The notes: generated by a model from the sequence alone, not told the origin. A DNA stretch of 10,000 bases from Anaerolinea sp. (GCA_020216845.1 JAIWNK010000037.1:1-10000); one strand, 5' to 3'. Shown: positions 1 to 6,675, counted from the first letter of the stretch. A program made the numbers and translations.

Positions 1-287
1 CGGTGCAGGGTGGCAGTCAGGCGTTGAGCCGCTCGCTGATTGGGCGGATGATGCCAAAGAGCAAGTCAGCGGAATTTTATGGCTTCTTCAGTGTGTTTGA
101 GAAGTTTTCGAGCATTGCCGGGCCGTTCTTGTTCGCGTTGGTGGCGCAGTTGATGGGGCATAGCCGCTTGAGCATTGTCTCGTTGGTGCTGTTCTTTGTA
201 GTTGGCATGATCATGCTGCGCCGCGTGGATGTGCAAAAAGGAATTGCTGCGGCGGAAGAAGAAGAGGCCCGTTTGGTGCAGGCCTGA
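1..287 (+). CDS. MFS transporter, UMF1/Atg22-like, C-terminal fragment
   Basis: This is the 3' end of a gene that begins before the window; the reading frame is open from the first bases. The visible 94 or so residues hold a G-G-S-Q-A-L-S-R-S stretch followed by a basic loop, then E-F-Y-G-F-F-S and a K-F-S-S-I-A-G-P segment. Two hydrophobic helices follow (about residues 37-52 and 57-73 of the fragment), and the protein ends in a short, acidic, glutamate-rich cytosolic tail. The G-G-x-Q-A-L-S-R-S and K-F-x-x-I-x-G-P patterns are typical of the last helices of the UMF1 branch of the major facilitator superfamily, related to yeast Atg22. Members move small solutes across the cytoplasmic membrane; the substrate cannot be told from this fragment. 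The first GTG in frame (base 3) lies inside a conserved region and is not a real start. The stop codon is 1 base from the converging stop of a small minus-strand gene. Confidence 0.75.
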   Translation, partial: VQGGSQALSRSLIGRMMPKSKSAEFYGFFSVFEKFSSIAGPFLFALVAQLMGHSRLSIVSLVLFFVVGMIMLRRVDVQKGIAAAEEEEARLVQA

Positions 288-300
288 TTTAGATCAGGCC
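281..300. terminator. Stem-loop at convergent gene ends, possible bidirectional terminator
   Basis: A perfect 8-bp stem (GGCCTGAT / ATCAGGCC) encloses a 4-base loop. It contains the stop codon of the MFS gene on one strand and the stop of the 32-residue gene on the other. Neither side is followed by a run of T, so it is not a textbook intrinsic terminator. It may still slow polymerase or protect 3' ends where the two transcription units collide. Confidence 0.4.
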
Positions 301-387
301 GCTTTGCAGTAGGGCAAACACAACCGAAACCAGGATGACAATGGCGCTGATGACCCAAACCAGGGCGTTGGCAAGTCGCTGACGCAT
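289..387 (-). CDS. Small single-helix membrane protein, 32 residues
   Basis: This short gene starts with ATG at 387 and ends with TAA at 289-291. It is preceded by an excellent Shine-Dalgarno sequence, AAGGAG, 7 bases before the ATG. The product begins MRQRLANALVWV, giving a basic N-terminus. One hydrophobic helix of about 20 residues (roughly 8-27, rich in V, I, L and A) follows, and the end is the short tail QSGLI. By the positive-inside rule the N-terminus should face the cytosol. It lies 18 bases after the stop of the ferric-reductase-like gene and is almost certainly its third operon partner. Small helices of this kind often act as accessory subunits or stabilisers of membrane enzymes, but I do not recognise a family. 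The ribosome binding site, spacing and composition make it convincing as a gene; the function is unknown. Confidence 0.7.
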   Translation of the reverse strand: MRQRLANALVWVISAIVILVSVVFALLQSGLI

Positions 388-405
388 GGTAAATCTCCTT
401 GTGTT

Positions 406-1752
406 TTAAACCAGGTCAAAGCGTTCGGAATGAAAATCACCCATGGGCACGCCAACCTGAACCAGGGCTTTTTCGACTGCATCCATCATCGGCTGCGGCC
501 CACACAGGAAAATTTCGGTGTGATTGGGGGTGCGGTCTGTGGGCAAGACGCGTTGCAACAAAGCCGCGGTGACGTAACCGCGCTCCCCTTGCCAGTTTTC
601 CGGTGGACGTTCGAGCACGTGTAACACGGTCAGGTTTAAGCGGGTGCGCAAGCCTTCAATTTCTTCGCGAAAGGTGACCGATTCCCAATCGCGGTTGGCG
701 TAGATCAGCAGCAGGGGGAGCCTGTCACCGCGCTCGGCCAGGGTGCGTAACATGCTCATCATCGGGGTGATGCCAATGCCGCCGGCAATGAAGACCAGGT
801 TTTGAGCATGGGGGTGCTGATCGCAGCTGAAGGAACCAAACGGGCCGTCTACATAGACGGTTTGTCCGGGTTGCATTTCTTTGATTCGGGCGGTGAAGTC
901 GCCTAATTCTTTGATGGTGAAGCCCAGTTTGCCTTCCGGATGGGGAGCAGTGGAGAAGGAAAAGGGGTGTTCGCTATCGGCAAAGGGGCTATCCCAGGCG
1001 GTGATCCAGGCGAATTGACCGGGCTGAAAGTGGCGAATGCCGGGGTGACCTTGGGGTTTGAGGATCAGGCTCCAGGCGTTGCCGCGCTCGGCCTGAACCT
1101 GTTCAACAACGTAGGGGCGCCGCAACAGCAGGAAGGGTTTGATGATGCGCACCCATAGCAACAAACCGACCCAAAATGTGGCGTAGCCAATCCACAGCCA
1201 GCGCTTGAGCGGGGTGTTGACGTAATAGCCAACGCCGACAATGTGGGCCAGGCCAAGGGCAACACCGGCGGTGGCAAGCAAGCCATGCGTCACGCGCCAG
1301 CGCGTATATTCGATTTTGAGCTTTTTGCGCCAGACGGAAAAGACGACCAGGCCGATCAGCGCCAGAAGGGATGTGACCGCAAAGCGTGCCCGCCAAGGGG
1401 TTTGCGGGTCGAAGATGTTTAGCAGGCGCAGCAGGTCGGGGGAGAAGACGAAGAGCAGGATGGGGTGAGCAAGGATGAGCAAAAAAGTGGCGATGGAGAT
1501 GCGTTTGTGGAAATAATAAACGATGTCGCTGCCATAGGGCGCTTTGAGCGTTTTGAAGCGGGCAGTCAGCGCAAATTGGAGTGCCATCATCGCCAGGCCG
1601 CAAAAACCGAGTGCGACCGAAAAGTCGCGCCAAAACTCGCGCCCGGCGGGGCGTTGATCCACGAACAAGACGAGCAAGGGCGCAAGGGTCAAAAGCAAAT
1701 AGAGCAGAATCCAGGCACTGCCTTGCAAAATGCGGCGGGTGGAAACGTTCAT
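406..1752 (-). CDS. Ferric-reductase-like transmembrane flavohaem oxidoreductase
   Basis: A 448-residue membrane oxidoreductase built like ferric reductases and NADPH oxidases. The N-terminal half (about 10-205) has some six membrane helices. Histidines at 82 and 96, and at 156 and 170, form two pairs each 14 residues apart, the expected ligands for two stacked b-type haems. The C-terminal half is a ferredoxin-NADP reductase module: an F-x-P-G-Q-F strand near 242-247, the FAD-binding HPFSFS at 262-267, the nicotinamide nucleotide loop AGGIGITPMM at 323-332, L-C-G-P-Q-P-M-M at 416-423, and a terminal HSERFDLV. It should pass electrons from NAD(P)H through FAD and haem across the membrane; the acceptor (ferric iron, oxygen or another compound) cannot be told. 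The ATG overlaps the stop of the upstream PsiE-family gene by 4 bases (ATGA), so the two are probably translationally coupled. Confidence 0.88.
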   Translation of the reverse strand: MNVSTRRILQGSAWILLYLLLTLAPLLVLFVDQRPAGREFWRDFSVALGFCGLAMMALQFALTARFKTLKAPYGSDIVYYFHKRISIATFLLILAHPILLFVFSPDLLRLLNIFDPQTPWRARFAVTSLLALIGLVVFSVWRKKLKIEYTRWRVTHGLLATAGVALGLAHIVGVGYYVNTPLKRWLWIGYATFWVGLLLWVRIIKPFLLLRRPYVVEQVQAERGNAWSLILKPQGHPGIRHFQPGQFAWITAWDSPFADSEHPFSFSTAPHPEGKLGFTIKELGDFTARIKEMQPGQTVYVDGPFGSFSCDQHPHAQNLVFIAGGIGITPMMSMLRTLAERGDRLPLLLIYANRDWESVTFREEIEGLRTRLNLTVLHVLERPPENWQGERGYVTAALLQRVLPTDRTPNHTEIFLCGPQPMMDAVEKALVQVGVPMGDFHSERFDLV

Positions 1753-2198
1753 TTCTCTTTCTCCATCAGGTGAGGCGTTTGGTGTTTGAATAAATAATAG
1801 CCAATAGCCAGGGCAATGAGCAAGACGCCGATAGCGATTGCGGAAAGGGGCGCAGTTTCTTTGATGTCGAGGATGATCACTTTGCGGGCAATTGCAATCA
1901 TGCCGACTTCCATCACGATTTCAACGTGCACTTTGCGCTCGTCCAGATAGGCTTGAATGGTTTCAAGCAATTCAATGGCGATGAGTACGAGCAAGAACAG
2001 GCCAAGAATTTCAAGCAATTCGTTCACATCGAGCAAAAAGAGCGGTGAGCTGATGATGTCGCTAAAAAGCTTGTATCCCAGGTCAATGGTGCTGAGCAGC
2101 ACAACGAGGTACATCATGCCAATCAACAGCAGGGTGAGGATGCGTTTTAGGGTTAATTTCCGCAATTTGTTGGGCAAGGTGGAATCGCCAATTTGCAT
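1749..2198 (-). CDS. PsiE-family (phosphate-starvation-inducible) membrane protein
   Basis: A 149-residue integral membrane protein with four hydrophobic segments (about 19-40, 62-80, 93-111 and 117-137) and a charged start and end. The third segment carries A-I-A-R-K-V-I-I-L-D, a signature of the PsiE family, whose founding member is induced by phosphate starvation in Escherichia coli. The biochemical role of the family is not known. ATG at 2198 has an AGAGG ribosome binding site about 8 bases upstream. It is the first gene of the minus-strand operon and overlaps the oxidoreductase gene by 4 bases, suggesting a link with membrane redox work rather than phosphate itself. The family call is fairly sure; any function is open. 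Confidence 0.78.
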   Translation of the reverse strand: MQIGDSTLPNKLRKLTLKRILTLLLIGMMYLVVLLSTIDLGYKLFSDIISSPLFLLDVNELLEILGLFLLVLIAIELLETIQAYLDERKVHVEIVMEVGMIAIARKVIILDIKETAPLSAIAIGVLLIALAIGYYLFKHQTPHLMEKEK

Positions 2199-2230
2199 GT
2201 GGATTACCTCTTTCTGATTCTACCATTGCT

Positions 2231-2244
2231 TGCAGGATGCAGGA
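2231..2244. repeat. Tandem 7-bp direct repeat upstream of the PsiE-family gene
   Basis: TGCAGGA occurs twice back to back, 33-46 bases upstream of the PsiE-family start codon and between that start and the terminator of the preceding operon. It could be a regulator site for the PsiE/oxidoreductase operon. A TAGAAT on the minus strand (2222-2217) could be a -10 box but is only 19 bases from the ATG and has no good -35 partner. The repeat is short and may be chance. Confidence 0.25.
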
Positions 2245-2260
2245 CTGCGATTGGGGGGTG

Positions 2261-2294
2261 AAAAAATGCAACGGGCGGTGTAGCACCGCCCGTT
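2261..2294 (-). terminator. Intrinsic terminator after the epimerase gene
   Basis: On the minus strand, 7 bases after the epimerase stop codon, an 11-bp perfect GC-rich stem (AACGGGCGGTG / CACCGCCCGTT) with a 3-base loop is followed by GCA and six T residues. This is a strong rho-independent terminator that closes the mutase-epimerase operon and insulates it from the PsiE operon downstream. Confidence 0.92.
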
Positions 2295-2301
2295 GAGCAA
2301 G

Positions 2302-2709
2302 TCAATCTGTCAGCTGATAGAGCTCAATCAGCACCCCGCCGGTGCTCTTGGGGTGGACGAAGGCCATTTTGCGTCCGGGCAATTCAAGCGGCGTTTCGTT
2401 GATCAGCCGCACGCCTTTTTCCTTGAGCTGTGTGAGCATGGTTTCGATGTCATCTACCTCAAAGCAAAGGTGATGCATTCCGCCGCCGCGCTCGGCCAGG
2501 AATTTGGCCACGCCGGTATCTTCGCTGGTGGGGCGGACGAGCTCGATTTCGCTTTCGCCAACGGGAATGAAGACGACGGTCGCTTTTTGACTGGGCACAT
2601 CTTCAATGTGATCAACAGTCAGGCCAAGGGCATCGCGCCAGAAGCTGAGCGCGGGTTCGACCTCGGGGACGGCAATGGCAACGTGATTGATTTTCTTAAT
2701 CGCAGGCAT
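2302..2709 (-). CDS. mce: Methylmalonyl-CoA epimerase
   Basis: A 135-residue protein of the vicinal-oxygen-chelate fold, the usual length for methylmalonyl-CoA epimerase. It interconverts (S)- and (R)-methylmalonyl-CoA, linking propionyl-CoA carboxylase to the mutase. Two beta-alpha-beta-beta-beta modules are visible. The N-terminal one has INHVAIAV, with metal-ligand His9, and E-I-E-L-V near 54-58; the C-terminal one has M-H-H-L-C-F-E-V (His79/80) and V-L-I-E-L-Y with Glu129. These fit the metal-binding positions of the family. ATG at 2709 follows AGAGGA by about 5 bases. It begins 22 bases after the mutase stop, so it is second in the same operon, and its own end is marked by the terminator just downstream. 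Other VOC proteins look similar, but the G-x-x-x-H-H-L-C-F-E-V motif plus the mutase neighbour make the call firm. Confidence 0.94.
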   Translation of the reverse strand: MPAIKKINHVAIAVPEVEPALSFWRDALGLTVDHIEDVPSQKATVVFIPVGESEIELVRPTSEDTGVAKFLAERGGGMHHLCFEVDDIETMLTQLKEKGVRLINETPLELPGRKMAFVHPKSTGGVLIELYQLTD

Positions 2710-2731
2710 GGTTTCCTCTCAAACGGTGGGG

Positions 2732-4381
2732 CTAAGCCCAAGAAGGTGGAATGTATTCGCCCCAGGTTTGGCGCAGCACACCGCAAACCTCTCCCAGGGT
2801 GATGTCGTTTTCGACGCATTCGATGAACAGCGGCATCAGGTTCTCGTCGCTGCGCGAGGCGTTTTCCAGGCGGGTGAGCAGTTCGCTCACGCGGGCGGCA
2901 TCGCGGTTGGCGCGCAGCTCAGCCAGGCGGGCGCGCGCGTTTTGTTCAATGCTTGGGTCCACGCTCAAGCGTTCCAGTTCCAGTTCTTCTTGCACCTGGA
3001 AGGCATTGACGCCAACAACGACCTGTTCGCCGCTTTCAATGCTCTTTTGGAAGCGATAGGCTGAATCTTGAATTTCGCCTTGCATGTAGCCGTTTTCAAT
3101 GGCGGGCAGGGCACCGCCCAGGGCATCAATTTTTTGGATGTATTCCATTGCCTGACGGCTGATTTCGTCGGTCAGGTATTCGATGACGTAGGAGCCAGCC
3201 AATGGATCAATCGTATCCGCTACGCCGGATTCATAGCCGATGATTTGTTGGGTGCGCAGGGCAACCCGCACCGATTTTTCGGTCGGCAGCCACAGGGCCT
3301 CATCCATGCTGTTGGTGTGCAGGGATTGTGTTCCGCCCATCACAGCTGCCAGGGCTTGAATGGCCACGCGCACAACGTTGTTTTCGGGCTGTTGGGCGGT
3401 GAGGGTGGAACCGCCGGTTTGGGTGTGGAAGCGTAACATCCAGGAGCGCGGGTCTTTGGCGCCGAAGCGGTTGCGCATGATTTGCGCCCATAAGCGCCGT
3501 GCGGCGCGGAATTTGGCCACTTCTTCGAGGAAGTTGTTGTGCGCGGCGAAGAAGAACGAAAGTTGTGAGGCAAAGCGGTCTACTTCCATGCCGGCATCAA
3601 TGGCGGCCTGCACATAGGCGATTGCATCGGCCAGGGTGAAGGCTACTTCTTGCACGGCGGTTGAGCCGGCCTCGCGAATGTGATACCCGGAGATGCTGAT
3701 GGTGTTCCAATTGGGCACTTCGGCAGCACAGAATTTGAAGATGTCGGTAATCAGGCGCATGGACGGCTTGGGCGGGAAGATGTAGGTACCGCGGGCGACA
3801 TATTCCTTCAGCACGTCGTTTTGAATCGTGCCGCGCAGCTGCTTGGGCGGCACGCCCTGACGCTTGCCAACGGCGATATACATGGCCAACAGCACGGCGG
3901 CGGGGGCATTGATTGTCATGCTGGTGGAGACTTTGTCCAGTGGAATTTGGTCAAAGAGAATTTGCATGTCGCGCAGGGAGGAGATGGAAACGCCCACTTT
4001 GCCTACTTCACCCAGGGCCATGGGGTCATCGGCATCATAGCCAATTTGGGTCGGCAGGTCAAAGGCAACCGAAAGGCCGGTTTGGCCTTGCTCAAGCAGG
4101 TAGCGATAGCGGCGGTTGGAGTCTTCTGCGGTGGCATAGCCGGCATATTGGCGCATGGTCCACAGTCGGCCGCGATACATGGTGGGCTGCACGCCGCGCG
4201 TGAAGGGATATTCACCAGGCATACCCAGTTGTTCCATGTAGTCGCTTGGTCGGGGCATGGCCACGCGCGGCATGGGGATGCCGGAGGGCGTTTCAAAGTT
4301 CGGCTTACGTTCCGGGTTTTTGGCAAGCACCTTGTTGAGTACTTGCTCTTCCCAACGCTTAAGTTCTGATTCGTAGTCCAT
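2732..4381 (-). CDS. mcmA1: Methylmalonyl-CoA mutase, catalytic (large) chain
   Basis: A 549-residue TIM-barrel chain of a B12-dependent acyl-CoA mutase, which converts (R)-methylmalonyl-CoA to succinyl-CoA. Using the ATG at 4381, several residues line up at a constant offset of 10 with those I recall for the Propionibacterium enzyme: Tyr79 in RQYAG (Tyr89), Gln187 in TIQND (Gln197), Arg197 in ARGTY (Arg207) and His234 in SGYHIREAG (His244). Tyr89 and Arg207 distinguish methylmalonyl- from isobutyryl-CoA mutases, which carry Phe and Gln, so the substrate is probably methylmalonyl-CoA. The C-terminal cobalamin-binding domain is absent, as in the two-chain form of the enzyme; the small B12 chain is not in this window. 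The start at 4381 has GAGG 6 bases upstream. An in-frame TTG at 4444 would add 21 residues with no ribosome site and overlaps a promoter-like box, so I reject it. Confidence 0.95.
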   Translation of the reverse strand: MDYESELKRWEEQVLNKVLAKNPERKPNFETPSGIPMPRVAMPRPSDYMEQLGMPGEYPFTRGVQPTMYRGRLWTMRQYAGYATAEDSNRRYRYLLEQGQTGLSVAFDLPTQIGYDADDPMALGEVGKVGVSISSLRDMQILFDQIPLDKVSTSMTINAPAAVLLAMYIAVGKRQGVPPKQLRGTIQNDVLKEYVARGTYIFPPKPSMRLITDIFKFCAAEVPNWNTISISGYHIREAGSTAVQEVAFTLADAIAYVQAAIDAGMEVDRFASQLSFFFAAHNNFLEEVAKFRAARRLWAQIMRNRFGAKDPRSWMLRFHTQTGGSTLTAQQPENNVVRVAIQALAAVMGGTQSLHTNSMDEALWLPTEKSVRVALRTQQIIGYESGVADTIDPLAGSYVIEYLTDEISRQAMEYIQKIDALGGALPAIENGYMQGEIQDSAYRFQKSIESGEQVVVGVNAFQVQEELELERLSVDPSIEQNARARLAELRANRDAARVSELLTRLENASRSDENLMPLFIECVENDITLGEVCGVLRQTWGEYIPPSWA

Positions 4382-4432
4382 GTTTAACCTCGGTATCAAA
4401 AGATGACAAAATTCCAAGAATAAGCGTTTAAA

Positions 4433-4438
4433 AGTATA
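4433..4438 (-). promoter_or_regulatory. Candidate -10 box for the mutase-epimerase operon
   Basis: TATACT on the minus strand lies 52 bases upstream of the mutase ATG, in the 118-base divergent gap (4382-4499) before the antiporter gene. No good -35 hexamer is seen 16-18 bases further up. A short palindrome, CCGC-AA-GCGG (4439-4448), sits directly against the box and could be an operator half. For the plus-strand antiporter I find only weak promoter-like matches around 4472-4482 and a poor ribosome site (AGGA, 4483-4486). Confidence 0.35.
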
Positions 4439-4499
4439 CCGCAAGCGGAGGAAATGCGCACCGGAAAATTTTATGGTAAACTAGGACGAATATCCTGAT

Positions 4500-5726
4500 A
4501 TGAGCGCTTTCTTACAACTTGCCTTTGCACTTTCGGTTATTTTGCTGGCAGCCAAGGTTGCCGGCTACCTGAGCACCCGGCTGGGGCAGCCTTCGGTGTT
4601 GGGAGAGCTGCTGGTTGGGCTGCTGCTGGGGCCATCGGTGATTGACCTGACACATTTGGCCTTTGTGACGGATACGCACCTGGGTGAAATTGTGGCTGAG
4701 TTGGGCGAATTGGGGGTGTTGCTGCTGATGTTCCTGGCTGGGCTGGAATTGAACCTGGGGGAACTGGCCAAGAATTCACGCGTGTCGGGCCTTTCGGGCA
4801 CATTGGGCGTGTTGATGCCCGTGGGGCTGGGGCTGGCCTTTGGCGAATTGACGGGACTGGATACGTCTCATGCCATGTTTCTGGGGCTGACGCTGGGGGC
4901 AACGAGCGTGAGTATTTCGGCGCAGGTGTTGATTGAGATGAAAAAGCTGCGCAGCCGGGTGGGGTTGGGCTTGCTGGGGGCAGCGGTGTTTGATGACATT
5001 TTGGTCATCTTGCTGCTTTCGACCTATTTGGCGTTGCAAAGCGGCGGCAGTGGTTTGGGCGAGGTGCTGCTTGTGTTGGGGCGGATGATTCTCTACCTGG
5101 GGCTTGCCGTGGCACTTGGCCTGTGGGTCTTGCCCTGGTTGGTGCGCAAGACGGCGCAACTGCCGATTGGTCAGGGGGTGGTAACCCTGGCGGTTGTGGT
5201 GGCGATGGTATATGGTATTACTGCTGAGGTGGTGGGCGGCATGGCAGCGATCACCGGTGCGTTTGTGGCCGGGCTGATGTTTGCGCGCACGCCAGAAAAG
5301 CATGAAATTGAGGCAGGGCTACGTTCCTTGGCTTATAGCTTTTTTGTGCCGGTTTTCTTTGTCAGTATTGGCCTGGCCGTGGATTTGGGGGAATTGCAAT
5401 GGAGTGCTTTGTGGACGACTTTGGCGATTGTGCTGATTGCCATGCTGGGCAAGATTTTGGGCGCTGGTTTGGGGGCGCGTTGGGGGCGCTTTTCCTGGCG
5501 CGAATCGTTGCAGCTGGGCATTGGCATGGTCTCACGCGGTGAAGTGGGCCTGATTGTGGCCAAGGTTGGCCTGGATCAGGGGTTGTTGAGCGCCGACTTG
5601 TTCTCGGCGATTGTTGGCATGGTGTTGGTGACGACGTTGGTCACGCCGCCGCTACTGCGCCTGGCTTTTGCTGAGCCGAAGAAACGTACACCGCCTGTGC
5701 CGATTTCAGAATCGGAAGTGGGATAA
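4500..5726 (+). CDS. Cation/proton antiporter, CPA2 (Kef/NapA-like) family, without RCK domain
   Basis: A 408-residue, very hydrophobic protein with some 11-13 membrane helices covering nearly its whole length. Family marks are R-L-G-Q-P-S-V-L-G-E near 27-36, L-L-G-P-S at 42-46, L-L-L-M-F-L-A-G-L-E at 74-83, a paired aspartate in FDDILVILLL (Asp165-Asp166) which is the ion-binding site, FFVPVFFVSIGL at 281-292, a lysine at 318 in L-G-K-I-L-G-A, and S-R-G-E-V-G at 345-350. It should exchange Na+ or K+ for protons across the cytoplasmic membrane. The Asp-Asp pair suggests an electrogenic exchanger, but the cation cannot be read from sequence. Unlike KefB/KefC it has no C-terminal nucleotide-binding RCK domain, only about 18 residues after the last helix. 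A small PII-like gene begins 22 bases after its stop. Confidence 0.9.
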   Translation: MSAFLQLAFALSVILLAAKVAGYLSTRLGQPSVLGELLVGLLLGPSVIDLTHLAFVTDTHLGEIVAELGELGVLLLMFLAGLELNLGELAKNSRVSGLSGTLGVLMPVGLGLAFGELTGLDTSHAMFLGLTLGATSVSISAQVLIEMKKLRSRVGLGLLGAAVFDDILVILLLSTYLALQSGGSGLGEVLLVLGRMILYLGLAVALGLWVLPWLVRKTAQLPIGQGVVTLAVVVAMVYGITAEVVGGMAAITGAFVAGLMFARTPEKHEIEAGLRSLAYSFFVPVFFVSIGLAVDLGELQWSALWTTLAIVLIAMLGKILGAGLGARWGRFSWRESLQLGIGMVSRGEVGLIVAKVGLDQGLLSADLFSAIVGMVLVTTLVTPPLLRLAFAEPKKRTPPVPISESEVG

Positions 5727-5748
5727 GTCCCAAAGGAAGAGTGGAACG

Positions 5749-6105
5749 ATGTACATGATTTTGTTTGTGCTTCACGATTGTGAATGTTTGGATGATGTTT
5801 TGACGGCTTGGGAAGAAGCTGGGGTGGGCGGGGTGACGATTTTGCCGAGCACCGGGCTGAAGCGTCTGCGTCAGAAGGGTGCTTTGCGCGATGATGTCCC
5901 GCTCATCCCCAGCATTGAAGATTTACTGGAACATGTTGAAAACACCAACCGCACGATTTTCACCGTGGTTGATAGTGAAGCAATGTTGGAAAAAGTGGTG
6001 GCGGCGACTGAAAGTGTGGTTGGCAAATTGGATCAACCGAACACGGGCATTTTGGTGGCGTTGCCGGTTACGCATGCCTATGGGTTGAGGCGGCAAGTTC
6101 GCTAG
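5749..6105 (+). CDS. Putative PII-like regulatory protein
   Basis: A 118-residue soluble protein with the element order of the ferredoxin-like PII fold: strand (MYMILFVLHD), helix (about 13-24), strand (V-G-G-V-T-I-L-P-S-T-G, 26-36), a loop of some 30 residues including R-D-D-V-P-L, strand (R-T-I-F-T-V-V, 68-74), helix (77-91), and a final strand (T-G-I-L-V-A-L-P-V near 99-107) ending in H-A-Y-G-L. The helix pattern D-x-V-L-x-A-W-E-E-A-G-V-x-G and the closing L-x-Q-P-N-T-G-I-L resemble PII-like proteins I associate with Chloroflexota. ATG at 5749 has GGAAGAG 7 bases upstream; an in-frame ATG 6 bases later is possible. It is the second gene of the antiporter operon, so a role in gating the antiporter in response to a small ligand is plausible but not shown. 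The uridylylation motif of classical GlnB is not apparent. Confidence 0.65.
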   Translation: MYMILFVLHDCECLDDVLTAWEEAGVGGVTILPSTGLKRLRQKGALRDDVPLIPSIEDLLEHVENTNRTIFTVVDSEAMLEKVVAATESVVGKLDQPNTGILVALPVTHAYGLRRQVR

Positions 6106-6662
6106 CGCAAGATGCCGGGCATGAAGACGCGATTGAGCGCAAAGTAAACGCGCACACTATAGATGCGATGCTCGGCACTTGCCATGCATGTGGCAACATA
6201 GTATGAATAGGTCGGATAATCTACAAGGTTGTTGCTGGAAAGGTAGTCATAGGGCGTTTGGATGGTGGTGCTGTTACCGGTCGAATTGACCGTGCCAATC
6301 AGTTCGGCGGTGCCGGTGTAGTTGTCTAAGCGATAGAAATCCAACCACACATTGTTGGTTGCGTCATTGTCATAAATAGATGCGAAGATGGAGTTGATCC
6401 TGGCATAATTTGGCAGGTAGACGGGCGCCATGACGCATCCGCTGGTGTTACCTCTAATGTAGCCGCCCGAAAAACTGAAGAAAACTGTTGTGCTGGTGTG
6501 TCCATCCGAGCGAAAAGCTGCCCCTGGCACAACAACCGGGCTGGCGTTCCACAACATGAGCGTTACGGGCGCGGGGGCTGCCTGAACCGGCTGGGGGCTT
6601 AGCAGGGCGGGCAACAGCAGCAAGCCAAGCAATAAAAGTAGAGAAAGTTTGCGAAGAAGCAT
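6102..6662 (-). CDS. Secreted protein, short member of a tandem paralogous pair
   Basis: A 186-residue exported protein of unknown function. Starting at ATG 6662 it has a classic signal peptide: a basic MLLRK, a leucine-rich core, and probable cleavage after VQA at residue 28. The mature part holds a domain (about 48-173) shared with the gene just upstream: A-F-R-S-D-G, F-F-S-F-S-G-G-Y, G-C-V-M-A-P-V-Y-L-P, Y-D-N-D, F-Y-R-L-D-N-Y-T-G, D-Y-P-T-Y-S-Y-Y-V-A-T-C and I-Y-S-V-R-V. Alternating hydrophobics suggest a beta-sandwich, and Cys76 and Cys159 are the only cysteines, probably a disulfide. It ends in a short tail, RVFMPGILR. It lies 11 bases after its paralogue, with its ribosome site overlapping that gene's stop. 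Its own stop overlaps the converging PII-like gene by 4 bases (CTAG). An upstream in-frame start at 6728 would lie inside the paralogue and is unlikely. Confidence 0.8.
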   Translation of the reverse strand: MLLRKLSLLLLLGLLLLPALLSPQPVQAAPAPVTLMLWNASPVVVPGAAFRSDGHTSTTVFFSFSGGYIRGNTSGCVMAPVYLPNYARINSIFASIYDNDATNNVWLDFYRLDNYTGTAELIGTVNSTGNSTTIQTPYDYLSSNNLVDYPTYSYYVATCMASAEHRIYSVRVYFALNRVFMPGILR

Positions 6663-6669
6663 GATGATT

Positions 6670-6675
6670 TCTCCT
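6670..6675 (-). promoter_or_regulatory. Ribosome binding site overlapping the upstream stop codon
   Basis: AGGAGA on the minus strand lies 7 bases before ATG 6662, and its first two bases belong to the TAG stop of the preceding gene (6674-6676). This fixes the start of the short secreted protein and suggests translational coupling of the pair. Confidence 0.75.

Noticed and set aside
1103..1633. Long minus-strand open frame of 176 codons inside the oxidoreductase gene
   Set aside because: It is a frame-shifted shadow of the ferric-reductase-like gene; the translation is rich in Cys, Arg and Pro with no motif, while the other frame has all the family residues.
2293..2802. Plus-strand open frame of 169 codons opposite the epimerase gene
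   Set aside because: It covers the epimerase and the terminator on the other strand and has no recognisable domain.
3680..4369. Plus-strand open frame of 229 codons opposite the mutase gene
   Set aside because: Antisense to a strongly conserved enzyme; the His/Gly-rich translation is what codon bias of the opposite strand produces, and no ribosome site is apparent.
4382..4444. N-terminal extension of the mutase from an upstream TTG
   Set aside because: No ribosome site precedes it, it overlaps a promoter-like box, and the ATG at 4381 has a good GAGG site.
5668..5748. Longer start for the PII-like protein within the antiporter gene
   Set aside because: The added 27 residues are basic and non-conserved in style, and ATG 5749 has a well-spaced ribosome site.
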